Origin: Bacteroidales bacterium
GTDB lineage: Bacteria > Bacteroidota > Bacteroidia > Bacteroidales > F082
NCBI GenBank assembly: GCA_024400305.1
Contig: JAKSMX010000002.1
Location: forward strand, 113,345-177,344
Direction of reading: 5' to 3'
DNA: 64,000 nt
Below, piece by piece: positions 42,151 through 51,832 of the stretch (position 1 is the stretch's first letter; the number at the start of each line of letters is the position of its first letter). The notes under the pieces were generated by a model that saw only the letters and a program-made list of their open reading frames with translations, searched no databases and was not told the origin of the DNA. Made by a program: the position numbers and the translations under genes.

Positions 42151-43395
42151 ATGGCAAAAAGACCGGAAAACCATTGCTCGCTGTGCGGAAGGCCGGAGAG
42201 CATGGTGAATATTCTGATAACAGGACTGGACGGATTCGTCTGCGATGAATGTGTGAACCGCGCACACTTGATGCTCCATGAAGAGGAAAATCACCGCAAG
42301 AAGACTTCAACTCCCGACTTCAAACTGATGAAACCATTGGAAATCAAGAATTTCCTTGACCAATACGTCATCGGGCAAGACAATGCGAAACGTGTTTTAG
42401 CAGTGGCGGTATATAATCATTACAAACGCCTGAACCAAGCTGACGACAAAAACGACGTTGAGATTGAGAAATCGAATGTCGTTCTCGTCGGCGAGACCGG
42501 AACCGGCAAGACACTGCTGGCCAAGACGATAGCCCGTATGCTCAACGTGCCGTTCGCCATCGCCGACGCCACAGTGCTGACCGAGGCCGGTTATGTGGGC
42601 GAAGACGTGGAAAACATCCTCGTCAAGCTGCTGCAGGCCGCCGATTACGACGTCGCCGCCGCTGAAAAAGGCATCGTCTTCATCGACGAAATCGACAAGA
42701 TCGCAAGAAAAGGCGACAACCCAAGCATCACCCGCGACGTCTCTGGAGAAGGTGTCCAACAAGCCATGCTCAAACTCCTTGAAGGCACCGTGGTGAACGT
42801 CCCGCCACAAGGCGGACGGAAACACCCCGAACAGAAGATGATCCAGGTCAACACCAAAAACATCCTGTTCATCGCCGGCGGCGCATTCGACGGAATCGAC
42901 AAGATTATCGCCAACAGAGTGGGAACCAACGCGATAGGCTACGGCTCCGACCTCAAAGAACAAATAGACCGCGATAACCTCCTGCAATATATCGCTCCTT
43001 CAGACCTGAAGAAATTCGGTCTCATACCGGAAATCATCGGACGTTTCCCGATACTCACATATCTGAATCCTTTGGACAGACAGACATTGAAACGTATCCT
43101 CACCGAACCGAAGAACGCCATCACCAAACAATTCACGAAATTGTTTGCGATGGACGACATCAAACTGATTATCAACGAAGAAGTCCTTGATTTCATCGTT
43201 GACAAAAGCATTGAGTTCAAACTCGGCGCACGCGGACTGCGTTCAATACTTGAAGCGATTCTCAATGACGCGATGTTCGACATGCCATCATCAGGCGAAA
43301 AAGAACTTAACATCAATCTGGCATACGCGAAAGAGAAATTGGGCAAATCGAAAAATCATTTCCCGCGGCCCTGCACGACAATCAACATCGTGTAA
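42151..43395 (+). CDS. clpX: ATP-dependent Clp protease ATP-binding subunit ClpX
   Basis: A 414-residue AAA+ unfoldase. The zinc finger is CSLCGRPES...CDEC (about residues 10-32); Walker A GETGTGKT, Walker [11 protein letters not shown], and the IGF-type ClpP loop region is NAIGYGSD. The C-terminal sensor 2 [11 protein letters not shown] is present. The last about 13 residues ([13 protein letters not shown]) lie in the 40-bp overlap with the convergent sugar transferase gene and are not typical of ClpX tails. Confidence 0.96.
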   Translation: MAKRPENHCSLCGRPESMVNILITGLDGFVCDECVNRAHLMLHEEENHRKKTSTPDFKLMKPLEIKNFLDQYVIGQDNAKRVLAVAVYNHYKRLNQADDKNDVEIEKSNVVLVGETGTGKTLLAKTIARMLNVPFAIADATVLTEAGYVGEDVENILVKLLQAADYDVAAAEKGIVFIDEIDKIARKGDNPSITRDVSGEGVQQAMLKLLEGTVVNVPPQGGRKHPEQKMIQVNTKNILFIAGGAFDGIDKIIANRVGTNAIGYGSDLKEQIDRDNLLQYIAPSDLKKFGLIPEIIGRFPILTYLNPLDRQTLKRILTEPKNAITKQFTKLFAMDDIKLIINEEVLDFIVDKSIEFKLGARGLRSILEAILNDAMFDMPSSGEKELNINLAYAKEKLGKSKNHFPRPCTTINIV

Positions 43396-44783
43396 ATCAA
43401 TATCTTGATGTCAACCGCGAGGTTCATGTTTTCAATGTAAAGAATGTCGTATTTCAGACGTTCCACCATTTCATCGACCGTTGAGGCGTAACCGTATTTC
43501 ACTTCGCCCCAGCTCGTGATTCCCGGTTTAATCTTCAGAAGCATCCTGTAATGCGGTGCTTTCTGGACAATCTGATCGATATAGAACTGGCGTTCCGGCC
43601 TGTAGCCCACGATTGACATCTTCCCGCCGAGGACGGTGAAAAACTGTGGAATCTCATCAAGCCTGACCTTACGCATGAACCGACCCCATTTGGTGATTCG
43701 CGGGTCGTCGTCTGTTGAAAGCTGCGGTCCCATATCCTCCGCATTGACATACATACTTCTGAATTTCAACATATTAAACGGACGGCCATGTTTCCCGATT
43801 CTTTCCTGACGATAGAAAACAGGACCCGGCGACGAACGCTTCACCATAATTGCGGTGAAGAGATAGACCGGCGACAGAATTATTATCACCAATATTGAAG
43901 CAATGATGTCAAAGGCGCGTTTCGCCACCGACTGCCACACCGGCATCGGCTCCGGTGAAATCTCTATCAGCGGGGCATGCCAGATCCCCTCCTGCTTGAC
44001 GGTTCCGAAAACCAGATCCTGCATTATCGGTATGATCTTCACAGTGGCGTTGGTGAGTTCCAACGCGACAAGAATCTTGTCGATAGTTTCAGTCTCCGAA
44101 CGCTCGATGGCTATTATAACCTCCTCAATATCATAGTCTTTGATAATCTGCGCCACATCTTTGTAATAGCCGAGACGCGGAACATATTTTTCAAGTTTGT
44201 AAATGCTCTTGTCATAGACATTCACGAAGCCGACGATGACACTTCCGGATGAAAGTTCCTGATTTTCAATCTCTTTATAAATGTCGCACGCATTGCCGTT
44301 ACTACCGATAATCAACGTGTTATAACCGATTTTCTTATTATGGATCTGTCTTGCCGTAATTGTGGTTATGGTCAGCCTTCCACAGTAACTTATGATAAAC
44401 TGCAGGAAATAAAGCACCAGAAACGACGAGTAATACGTCTTGTAAGTGACAATTGTGTCGTTAAGAATCGTTGCGAAGAAAAGTATCACGGTGCCGACGA
44501 GCGTCACCAACAAGGTCTCACCCAACTCGCTGACACGTGATTTGAAATAAACCTTACGGTACGAACCGGCGAGAAGATAAAGGAAGACCCATCCTATCGG
44601 GATGAAGATGATGCCGATCCAGAAGTTCAGGTCATCATAAACAACATCAAACCTGTCTAAAAAATCAGGCAATTCAGTGCTTTTGCGATAACAGAAAAAC
44701 AGAAACCACGTCACGACCGACGCGATCCAATCCCACATCACATATTTGAATGTCTGTTTTTTCTTATTTATCTTTTTAATCAC
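43356..44783 (-). CDS. Undecaprenyl-phosphate sugar phosphotransferase (WcaJ/WbaP family)
   Basis: A 475-residue polyisoprenyl-phosphate hexose-1-phosphate transferase that starts a surface polysaccharide repeat. It has four or five N-terminal membrane segments, a nucleotide-binding-like middle domain ([15 protein letters not shown]) and the catalytic C-terminal domain: [44 protein letters not shown] and [10 protein letters not shown]. The 3' end overlaps clpX by 40 bp, and the start overlaps the stop of the upstream lipoprotein gene by 8 bp. Confidence 0.93.
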   Translation of the reverse strand: MIKKINKKKQTFKYVMWDWIASVVTWFLFFCYRKSTELPDFLDRFDVVYDDLNFWIGIIFIPIGWVFLYLLAGSYRKVYFKSRVSELGETLLVTLVGTVILFFATILNDTIVTYKTYYSSFLVLYFLQFIISYCGRLTITTITARQIHNKKIGYNTLIIGSNGNACDIYKEIENQELSSGSVIVGFVNVYDKSIYKLEKYVPRLGYYKDVAQIIKDYDIEEVIIAIERSETETIDKILVALELTNATVKIIPIMQDLVFGTVKQEGIWHAPLIEISPEPMPVWQSVAKRAFDIIASILVIIILSPVYLFTAIMVKRSSPGPVFYRQERIGKHGRPFNMLKFRSMYVNAEDMGPQLSTDDDPRITKWGRFMRKVRLDEIPQFFTVLGGKMSIVGYRPERQFYIDQIVQKAPHYRMLLKIKPGITSWGEVKYGYASTVDEMVERLKYDILYIENMNLAVDIKILIYTMLIVVQGRGK

Positions 44784-45738
44784 GATAAATCAGCTTTATG
44801 TTGTCGAAATAAAAGTCCGCCGTCTCGCCATCCAGGATGGAACCGGCCAAGAACAGCTTGAAATATGAAGCACCTTGGTTGTTTGTGACAGTCGGACCAA
44901 TGTTGACGTAGGCCTTTTTCCACTCATTCGCAGGTCTGAGATATAGAATTTCAAATGTCTCTATTCCATTCTTGGTTTTTGCGAAAAGACCGACTTCAAA
45001 TTCGACATCACATTTGTAATCAATCTCAAGCAGGATATAATTCCCCTGATTCGGCAATCCATAAATCGGGTCGGTCGCGACGCAGAAATACCTTGTAGAA
45101 TCGCCAAGCCACACATGGCCGGAATAGACAGAATGCGCCAGGTCGCCAGTCCACGCATTCGGGTCGGTGAAGCGGCTGGCCTTGACAATTGTGGTATCAC
45201 TGTTGCTCGTCTTGGTGAATTTCAGCTGCGGGCTCTCGAAATCCTCCATAACCTTGAAATGAAAGAAACCCTCGTCAATATCGTAATATTCCGTTGACGG
45301 GCTGATGGTGTCAATTTTCCCGGGGACAAATTCGTAATCATTGATTTTGAATGGTTTATAAAATGGATATTGGATTCTCGTGGAAGCTATTCCGTTAAGT
45401 TTCACCCCAGGATATAAAATCACGTCGTGTTTGCCTTCGCTTAAGACCGGTATCATGACGGATTCGTCAAATACAGTATCAACTTCGTGGGTCAATGGAT
45501 TTTCCACAAGAGAAAATTTCGGACGGATTTCGTAGCAGCCGTGGACGTTGCCGTCAACATAGATCCACGCATCGGTGATGGCTTCGGTTGCCGCGCCTTC
45601 TCGTGTGTAGTCGGTTGCAAAATCCCAGGACTTTATGCACATATACGCAGGAACTTCCTGATTTCCTTTGAATCTTGTGCATGACATGAAAGACACGACA
45701 ATAATCCCGATTAGGAACAAACCATGTAATTTCTTCAT
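44776..45738 (-). CDS. Lipoprotein of unknown function
   Basis: From ATG 45738 a 320-residue lipoprotein with lipobox VSFMSC (Cys20); the 12 codons upstream lack a signal and are left out. The mature part is beta-rich, with segments EITDAWIYVDGNVHGCYEI-like early on and GNYILLEIDYKCDVEFEVGL toward the end, suggesting jelly-roll or carbohydrate-binding-like folds. It overlaps the sugar transferase start by 8 bp, so the two are likely co-translated; an envelope role is inferred from this only. Confidence 0.7.
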   Translation of the reverse strand: MKKLHGLFLIGIIVVSFMSCTRFKGNQEVPAYMCIKSWDFATDYTREGAATEAITDAWIYVDGNVHGCYEIRPKFSLVENPLTHEVDTVFDESVMIPVLSEGKHDVILYPGVKLNGIASTRIQYPFYKPFKINDYEFVPGKIDTISPSTEYYDIDEGFFHFKVMEDFESPQLKFTKTSNSDTTIVKASRFTDPNAWTGDLAHSVYSGHVWLGDSTRYFCVATDPIYGLPNQGNYILLEIDYKCDVEFEVGLFAKTKNGIETFEILYLRPANEWKKAYVNIGPTVTNNQGASYFKLFLAGSILDGETADFYFDNIKLIYRD

Positions 45739-45798
45739 TTCCGAAAAGATTATAACACTTTTTTGATACTGCAAACGTGCAATGATAAAAAATATTGC

Positions 45799-46794
45799 CT
45801 AACTTAAATGTTTTTGAAGCGATTCCTGATGTTTGCCTATTTCATCAAGAATCATATATGCTGTCTTCAGCACTTCAACGCCGTCTTCGATTGTCACAGG
45901 CGGCTCGGTGTCATTCACGATGGCATCGTGGAAACGTTCAAGTTCGGTCTTGATGGCGTTTATCTGATTGATTTGCAATTCTTCGACGGATATTTTCTTG
46001 CTTATTCCGCCCGGAATGTCAATCGTCATGTCGAACGGTCCCGGGACTCCGTTCACGTCTTCAATCTTTACGACATCGGCTTTTTTCTCCAAGAAATCCA
46101 TCGTGATGTAGGCGTCTTTCTGGAAAATCCGGAATTTCCTCATGTTTTTCAACGAGATACGGCTTGTCGTGAGATTCGCCACGGCTCCGTTTTCAAATTC
46201 GATCCTCGCCGTCGTGATGTCCGGTGTCGGACTTACAATCGAGACGCCGCTTGCTCCGATTGACTTTATCTTCGACTTGACAATTGTGAGAAGGATGTCG
46301 ATGTCATGAACAGTGAGGTCGAGCACAACCGGGACATCGCATCCACGAGGATTAAACATCGCAAGCCTGTGAGCCTCAATGAATAACGGATCGTTGATAT
46401 AACGTTCAGCGGCGATAAATGCCGGATTGAAACGTTCGACATGACCGACTTGAACCTTTACATTCGCTTTTTTCGCGAGTTTGACAAGTTCGTTGGCTTC
46501 TTCAACAGTCGCCACAATCGGTTTCTCAATGAATACATTCTTGCCTTTGGCAATGGCTTTCGAAGCACAGGCAAAATGGGCGATTGTCGGTGTCACAATA
46601 TCCACGACATCCACAGAATCAATAAGTTCATCAATAGATTCATAATTCTTCACTCCCATATTGGCGGCAACTTTGGCAGCCGTATCAGAATCCTGATCGA
46701 AGAATCCGACGAGTTGGTATTTCTCAATTTGTTTGAGGCAGTTGATGTGGATCTTTCCAAGATGACCTGCGCCCAAAACTCCTATTTTTAACAT
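45799..46794 (-). CDS. Gfo/Idh/MocA family NAD(P)-dependent oxidoreductase
   Basis: A 331-residue enzyme from ATG 46794, where MLKIGVLGAGHLGKIHINCL gives the Rossmann GxGxxG at the very start; the 20 codons before it run into the promoter. EKPIVATVEEAN carries the conserved EKP lysine, and the C-terminal alpha/beta domain has DLTVHDIDILLTI with the His-Asp pair. Such enzymes oxidise or reduce sugars or related polyols; the substrate is unknown. It shares a bidirectional promoter with pcm. Confidence 0.9.
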   Translation of the reverse strand: MLKIGVLGAGHLGKIHINCLKQIEKYQLVGFFDQDSDTAAKVAANMGVKNYESIDELIDSVDVVDIVTPTIAHFACASKAIAKGKNVFIEKPIVATVEEANELVKLAKKANVKVQVGHVERFNPAFIAAERYINDPLFIEAHRLAMFNPRGCDVPVVLDLTVHDIDILLTIVKSKIKSIGASGVSIVSPTPDITTARIEFENGAVANLTTSRISLKNMRKFRIFQKDAYITMDFLEKKADVVKIEDVNGVPGPFDMTIDIPGGISKKISVEELQINQINAIKTELERFHDAIVNDTEPPVTIEDGVEVLKTAYMILDEIGKHQESLQKHLS

Positions 46795-46805
46795 GTTCAA
46801 AATTT

Positions 46806-46838
46806 TTGCAAATTTAGGAATTTTTTGTATTTTCGCAA
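46806..46838. promoter_or_regulatory. Bidirectional promoter between the oxidoreductase and pcm
   Basis: Plus strand: TTG 46806-46808, 19 bp, TATTTTCG 46828-46835. Minus strand: TTG (complement of 46836-46838), 19 bp, TAAATTTG (complement of 46809-46816). Each -33 element directly abuts the other strand's -7 box, so one 33-bp block can start transcription both ways. Confidence 0.75.
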
Positions 46839-46852
46839 CATAAAATTTCAAC

Positions 46853-47512
46853 ATGCAGGAAGATAATTATCGTCATAAGGGAATGCGCCAGAATTTAGTG
46901 CAAGTGCTTAAGGATAAGGGCATTAGTGATGTGAACGTATTAAAGGCCATAGGCGAGGTGCCGCGACACGTTTTCCTTGAATCTTCGTTTGTAGAGTTTG
47001 CATATCAGGACAGACCGTTCCCGATTGGTTCGGGGCAGACAATCTCGCAGCCTTTCACCGTGGCCATGCAGAGTCAGATTCTGATGGTGACGAAAGGCTT
47101 GAAAGTGCTTGAGATAGGCACCGGCTCCGGCTATCAGGCGTGCGTGCTGGCGCAGATGGGCGCAAAAGTGTTCACGATCGAACGGCAGCGTAACCTTTAC
47201 AACAAAACAAAGCCACTGCTGGCAGAACTGCATTATCACATAAAAACATTTCTCGGCGACGGCAACAAAGGGCTTCCGACATTCGCGCCTTTCGACCGCG
47301 TGATAATCACTGCGGCGGCGCCGGAAATCCCACAAAACCTCGTTGACCAACTGAAAACCGGCGGCATCATGGTAATACCGCTCAACGACGAGGACGATGC
47401 CTTGAAACAGCGCATGCTCCGCCTCACCAAACAGGAAGACGGAACCCTGAAAAGAGAAGAGTTCGGAGAGTGCAAATTCGTCCCGATGCTGAAAGAGGTC
47501 GGGAATGATTAG
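46853..47512 (+). CDS. pcm: Protein-L-isoaspartate O-methyltransferase
   Basis: A 219-residue SAM-dependent repair enzyme for isoaspartyl residues. It shows VPRHVFLESSFVEFAYQDRP near the N-terminus, GSGQTISQPFTVA, the SAM loop VLEIGTGSGYQACVLA, and VIITAAAPEIPQNLVDQL. Length is normal. Confidence 0.95.
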   Translation: MQEDNYRHKGMRQNLVQVLKDKGISDVNVLKAIGEVPRHVFLESSFVEFAYQDRPFPIGSGQTISQPFTVAMQSQILMVTKGLKVLEIGTGSGYQACVLAQMGAKVFTIERQRNLYNKTKPLLAELHYHIKTFLGDGNKGLPTFAPFDRVIITAAAPEIPQNLVDQLKTGGIMVIPLNDEDDALKQRMLRLTKQEDGTLKREEFGECKFVPMLKEVGND

Positions 47513-47538
47513 CTAAAAGATGAGAGACGAGAGAATTG

Positions 47539-48207
47539 TTATTGTTTATTAATCTGATACTTCAAGTATTTGATTGTCAATCCCTGATTCAGCCAGATAC
47601 CTTCGTAGTAAGTGCGGATTGACTTCACCTCCAAATCATCGTCGTTGGCGTACAAGTCGTTATAATTGTGAACTATCGGGAAATTATTTTCCTTGATGAG
47701 ACCGCAGGTGTATTCATAAAGAATGTCGCTGTCGGTCTTGAGATTCACATAGCCGTCATGTCTCAGAAACGTGCGGTATCTCTCGACATACGGCATCGCG
47801 GTGAGACGTTTGCGGGCCTTAAGTATCTGAGGGTCAGGGAAAGTGATCCATATTTCAGAGATTTCGTCCTTGTCGAAGAAATTCTCTATCAACTCGATGC
47901 GCGTACGCACGAAAGCGACGTTTTTCAGTCCTTCCTCGATCCCTTGTTTGATTCCGACCCACATTCTGGCGCCTTTGATATCAACGCCGATGTAGTTGTT
48001 TTCAGGGTGAACCTTGGCGAGGCCGACGGTATATTCGCCTTTTCCGCAGCCGAGTTCGAGGATTATCGGATTGTCGTTGCCAAAGAACTCACGCCATTTC
48101 CCCTTTAGCGGGAATTTCTCGTCACGAATGCGTTCAAAAGAGTATTCAAACAGATTCGGAAATGTCTTGCATTCGGCAAAACGTTCGAGTTTGTTTTTCT
48201 TTCCCAC
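47539..48207 (-). CDS. trmB: tRNA (guanine-N7)-methyltransferase
   Basis: A 222-residue SAM-dependent enzyme making m7G46. ILELGCGKGEYTVGLA is the SAM loop, NYIGVDIKGARMW follows, and WITFPDPQILKARKRLT is the family hallmark (usually FPDPWPKKRH). It is 4 bp downstream of the HU/SPOR gene, probably in one unit. Confidence 0.94.
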   Translation of the reverse strand: MGKKNKLERFAECKTFPNLFEYSFERIRDEKFPLKGKWREFFGNDNPIILELGCGKGEYTVGLAKVHPENNYIGVDIKGARMWVGIKQGIEEGLKNVAFVRTRIELIENFFDKDEISEIWITFPDPQILKARKRLTAMPYVERYRTFLRHDGYVNLKTDSDILYEYTCGLIKENNFPIVHNYNDLYANDDDLEVKSIRTYYEGIWLNQGLTIKYLKYQINKQ

Positions 48208-48211
48208 GTTC

Positions 48212-49279
48212 TTACTTTTTTATCAGGAGCCAAGCCGACTCGTTAACCGTATTCTTTATGACTTCAAGGCGTTCTATCGCAGCTTCCTTTCCGGCAACGG
48301 CTTCATATTCGACACGATATTTGCCGCTTTTCTCCGGCAGCACCTGCGCATTCACAAAACCCGATTTCCTGAACTTTTCAGCACATCTCTCCGCGTCTTC
48401 CGCATTGTTCAGCGACGCTCCGATTATGCTGTAATATTTTTCATTCCCGATGGTCTTTGGCTTTTCGACTTCAACCTTTCTCAATGTAAGTTCCGGATTG
48501 AATTCAAAGACCGGCACTTTGACATCAACGGCATCAAGTCCGTCAACGGCGAAAGTCTCACGGGCATTGAATTTCTCACTTAAATGTTTGACTACAAACT
48601 CATTAGGTGAAGAATAGAACAACGGATTCCATGAAGCCAATTTGGAGTCATTTCTGTCCGCACCCCAGCCGAGAACCACCATGGCCGTCGCCACGAGCGT
48701 CGAATAAGCAGCCGCACGGTACCACTTGTAGTTGGAACGCGTAAGCTTGTGAGGCACTGATTCTTCAACTTCAGCGACAACAGTCATCGGGGTGTTTTTC
48801 GCCTTCTGCTTTTCTTCAATACTCATCTGCAGCACTTGGTATGTCTCGCTTCTGTAAATCGGCTGAGCCGTAAATACAGCGAGACCGAATGCATCGCCAT
48901 TGAAGTTCACATCCGCATCGGCAGCAAATGCAATATTCTGACTGTCAATATAATAGAGTGTTCCTATTCCTTCAAGATTCAGTTCCTTGTCAACTTCAAG
49001 TTTTGCGAGACACTGCATCGCGAAATCATGCAGCAGCGAAACGGCTTCCTGATATGTAACATGTTGTCTTTCACTAAGATAATTTGCGAAGACATCGTCA
49101 TCGGAAACGAGCTGCGTGTTAAACACAAATTCCTTTGACGGAGGCGTGAGGCGATGCACGGCATAATCGAGACGCGCCGGGCGGTCTTTGGAGATAAAAG
49201 CACCGAATTCAGGGATAATCACGCATTCGCGACTACGCATGAGTTCGGCTAAACATTTAATTATCAAAGTGTTCATCAT
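48212..49279 (-). CDS. HU-CCDC81-like and SPOR domain membrane protein
   Basis: From MMNTLIIKCL (ATG 49279, 355 residues; 13 upstream codons have no family match). Residues about 1-130 form the two HU-like modules common in Bacteroidota (AELMRSRECVIIPEFGAFIS and LNLEGIGTLYYID). A basic stretch and a single membrane segment follow (about 210-226). The C-terminal 80 residues are a SPOR domain (YYSIIGASLNNAEDAERCAE, then RKSGFVNAQVLP), which binds denuded septal peptidoglycan. It may link DNA or a cytoplasmic partner to the division site; a guess from domain order. Confidence 0.82.
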   Translation of the reverse strand: MMNTLIIKCLAELMRSRECVIIPEFGAFISKDRPARLDYAVHRLTPPSKEFVFNTQLVSDDDVFANYLSERQHVTYQEAVSLLHDFAMQCLAKLEVDKELNLEGIGTLYYIDSQNIAFAADADVNFNGDAFGLAVFTAQPIYRSETYQVLQMSIEEKQKAKNTPMTVVAEVEESVPHKLTRSNYKWYRAAAYSTLVATAMVVLGWGADRNDSKLASWNPLFYSSPNEFVVKHLSEKFNARETFAVDGLDAVDVKVPVFEFNPELTLRKVEVEKPKTIGNEKYYSIIGASLNNAEDAERCAEKFRKSGFVNAQVLPEKSGKYRVEYEAVAGKEAAIERLEVIKNTVNESAWLLIKK

Positions 49280-49365
49280 TACAAAAAAATTTAACACATT
49301 ATTTTTGCATCGCCGCAAAATTACACATTTCTGAAATATCCGGCGATGTCAAAGAAAAATTTTTA

Positions 49366-50115
49366 TCAACAATTTTTAAAAACCGACTCGATCTTTTTGA
49401 TGTCGTCAGGCACGTCAACAGAATAACTTTCAAATTCTGTCACTCCCATCCTCACGGAATAGCCGTTTTCAAGCCATCTCAGCTGCTCCAGCGACTCCGC
49501 CAGCTCCAGCCCTGACTGCGGAAGCGCCGAGATCTCTTTGAGAACCGACGACTTGTAGGCATAAATACCGACATGTCTGTAATAAGTCCTCAAACTCATC
49601 CATTTGGCGGTGTCGCTTTCGTTTCTCTGGAAAGGTATGGTGTATCTGCTGAAATACAACGCCTTGCCGTTTTTGTCGATGACGACCTTCACCGCATTGT
49701 GGCTCAACAGTTCGTCAAGGTCGCGAATCGGCTTGCAAAGCGATGCAATTTGTGTGTCCTCATCGGAAATCAGCTCGGCGATCTGATTGATTTGCAACGG
49801 ATTGATGTATGGCTCATCGCCTTGGATGTTAATCACGGCATCAAAGCCGGAGCCGATTTTCTCGACGACTTCACGACATCTGTCCGTTCCGCTTTTATGA
49901 CTCGATGATGTCATGACAGCCTTGCCGCCGAATCCGGTCACGGCGTCGAAGATACGCTCGTCGTCGGTGGCGACAACGACATCAGAAAGTCGGCTGGCCT
50001 TTTTCGACTGCTCGTAAACCCTCTGAATCATCATCCTGCCATTGATGAGAGCGAGAGGCTTGCCTTCAAAACGAGTGGAGCCGTAACGTGCTGGTATTAT
50101 TCCTAAAATATTCAT
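49366..50115 (-). CDS. kdsB: 3-deoxy-manno-octulosonate cytidylyltransferase
   Basis: A 249-residue CMP-Kdo synthetase from ATG 50115 (MNILGIIPARYGSTRFEGKP). VVATDDERIFDAV, INIQGDEPYINP and the late GLELAESLEQLRWLENGY are family blocks. It activates Kdo for lipid A/core assembly; waaA at 57.3 kb uses the product. Two codons upstream of the chosen start overlap the dNK stop. Confidence 0.96.
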   Translation of the reverse strand: MNILGIIPARYGSTRFEGKPLALINGRMMIQRVYEQSKKASRLSDVVVATDDERIFDAVTGFGGKAVMTSSSHKSGTDRCREVVEKIGSGFDAVINIQGDEPYINPLQINQIAELISDEDTQIASLCKPIRDLDELLSHNAVKVVIDKNGKALYFSRYTIPFQRNESDTAKWMSLRTYYRHVGIYAYKSSVLKEISALPQSGLELAESLEQLRWLENGYSVRMGVTEFESYSVDVPDDIKKIESVFKNC

Positions 50116-50117
50116 AA

Positions 50118-50729
50118 TCAAAATAATCCGTTCAACGAAGCGTTGATGTTATCAATAACTGTACTTAAATCCTCCGGGTTCTCAAGCTCGATATTGTCAC
50201 TTTCAATGATGAGAAGCTTGCCTTTATTATAAGTCGAGATCCAGTTTTCATAACGTTTGTTCAACGCCTTGAGATAGTCGAGTCGTATTGACTGTTCGTA
50301 GTCGCGGTTGCGTTTCTGGATCTGCCTGACGAGTGTCGGGACGCTCGCCCTCAAATATATAAGGAGGTCGGGGGCCTGGATGAACGAGGTCATCAGTTCG
50401 AAAAGCGACTGGTAACTCTCATAGTCGCGCGTCTCCATGAGACCCATGTCGTAGAGGTTCGCCGCGAAGATGTATGCATCCTCGTATATCGTCCTGTCCT
50501 GAATGACATCCTGCCCGCTCTGCCTGATGTCGAGGACCTGACGCAGTCTGTTGTTGAGGAAATAGATCTGGAGGTTGAACGACCAGCGTTGCATGTCGTC
50601 GTAGAAACTTTCGAGATACGGATTGTTGTCAACCTCCTCGAAATGAGGTTTCCATCCAAAGTGTTTCGCCAGCAGGCGTGTCAGTGTGGTCTTTCCGGAA
50701 CCGATATTTCCAGCTATGGCTATATGCAT
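50118..50729 (-). CDS. Deoxynucleoside kinase
   Basis: A 203-residue kinase of the dCK/dGK/dNK fold. P-loop GNIGSGKTT (residues 7-15), FEEVDNNPYLESFYDD, the DRTIYEDAYIFA signature (DR plus ED) and the lid arginines QIQKRNRDYEQ. It phosphorylates salvaged deoxynucleosides; exact base preference cannot be read. Overlaps nothing but sits 2 bp from kdsB. Confidence 0.9.
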   Translation of the reverse strand: MHIAIAGNIGSGKTTLTRLLAKHFGWKPHFEEVDNNPYLESFYDDMQRWSFNLQIYFLNNRLRQVLDIRQSGQDVIQDRTIYEDAYIFAANLYDMGLMETRDYESYQSLFELMTSFIQAPDLLIYLRASVPTLVRQIQKRNRDYEQSIRLDYLKALNKRYENWISTYNKGKLLIIESDNIELENPEDLSTVIDNINASLNGLF

Positions 50730-50738
50730 GATATTTAA

Positions 50739-51812
50739 TTATTTAGGTGCTTTTATTACAAAATAAATTCCGAATAGCGAGAAAATGATGTTCGGCAGCC
50801 ATCCGGCAAGTGCGGGTGACATGCCTCCAGACATCGCGAAAACCCTCGAGAACTCGATGAAGATGATGTACGCAAACGTGATTGTTATCCCGATGCCGAG
50901 GCTGAGTCCCATCCCGCCTCGCGTCTTACGGCACGACACCGCCATCCCGATGACAGTAAGGATGATGATGGCCGCCGGCGACGCCAACCTTTTGTGCATC
51001 TCTATCTCATATGTCAGGACGTTATCCGCACCTTTCATCTTCTGATAGTTGATATAATTTTTCAGCTCGACGAGATTCATCTCCTCGAAATCCTCGAAGA
51101 CGTTGTACAAGTCGGTGGGGCGCAGCATTATCGTGGTGTCTTTCGACTTGCCTCTCACGAGATACTCCTCCGGCTCGATGAAATGCTCCACGTAATTAAC
51201 GATGTTCCAGTTGGCGTTCAAGGTGTCGTATTTGATCCTGTCGGCCATGATTTTATACGTCAAGGTGTGATTGTCAAACTTTTCCATGGTGAATTTGTAT
51301 CCCGTATAATTTCTCACGTCATAGTTGGCGACATAGACGTAGGTGTCGGGACTTATCTGCGCATGGATGTTCACCCCCGCGCTGCGGGCGAGCACGGTGA
51401 TGTATTTGTTTTTGAAATCCCTTCTGATCCTGTCCGTCCTCGGAATGAGGAAGTTGCCGAGATAGAACGACGTCACGGCAAGCAGCAGGGCCGCCACCAT
51501 ATAAGGTTTAAGCAGCCGCCAAAAACTCACGCCGCTGCTCAGGATTGCGATGATTTCGGTGTGCCCCGCCATCTTTGAAGTGAAAAAAATGACAGATATG
51601 AAGGTGAAAAGGAAAATGAACAGGTTGATGAAATAAGGGATGAACGGAAGGTAGAAGTTGAACACCACCTCCTTCAAGGTTGCGTGGTTGGTGATGAAAT
51701 CGCCGACATTCTCGGCCACGTCGAACACTATCACGACGACAATGAGCAGGCTGATGGCAAAGAAGAACGTGCCAATGTATTTTTTGAAAATATACCAGTC
51801 AAGTTTCGTCAT
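50739..51812 (-). CDS. LptF/LptG family LPS export permease
   Basis: From ATG 51812 (MTKLDWYIFKKYIGTFFFAI) the product has 357 residues, six membrane segments and one periplasmic beta-jellyroll part (about residues 120-270). AGHTEIIAILSSGVSFWRLL is the coupling-helix region typical of YjgP/YjgQ. It forms the LptB2FG transporter that moves LPS to the outer membrane; F versus G cannot be told. The 22 extra upstream codons overlap tgt and are rejected. Confidence 0.92.
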   Translation of the reverse strand: MTKLDWYIFKKYIGTFFFAISLLIVVVIVFDVAENVGDFITNHATLKEVVFNFYLPFIPYFINLFIFLFTFISVIFFTSKMAGHTEIIAILSSGVSFWRLLKPYMVAALLLAVTSFYLGNFLIPRTDRIRRDFKNKYITVLARSAGVNIHAQISPDTYVYVANYDVRNYTGYKFTMEKFDNHTLTYKIMADRIKYDTLNANWNIVNYVEHFIEPEEYLVRGKSKDTTIMLRPTDLYNVFEDFEEMNLVELKNYINYQKMKGADNVLTYEIEMHKRLASPAAIIILTVIGMAVSCRKTRGGMGLSLGIGITITFAYIIFIEFSRVFAMSGGMSPALAGWLPNIIFSLFGIYFVIKAPK

Positions 51813-51832
51813 GTCACCGTTGTCGTTTTTCG

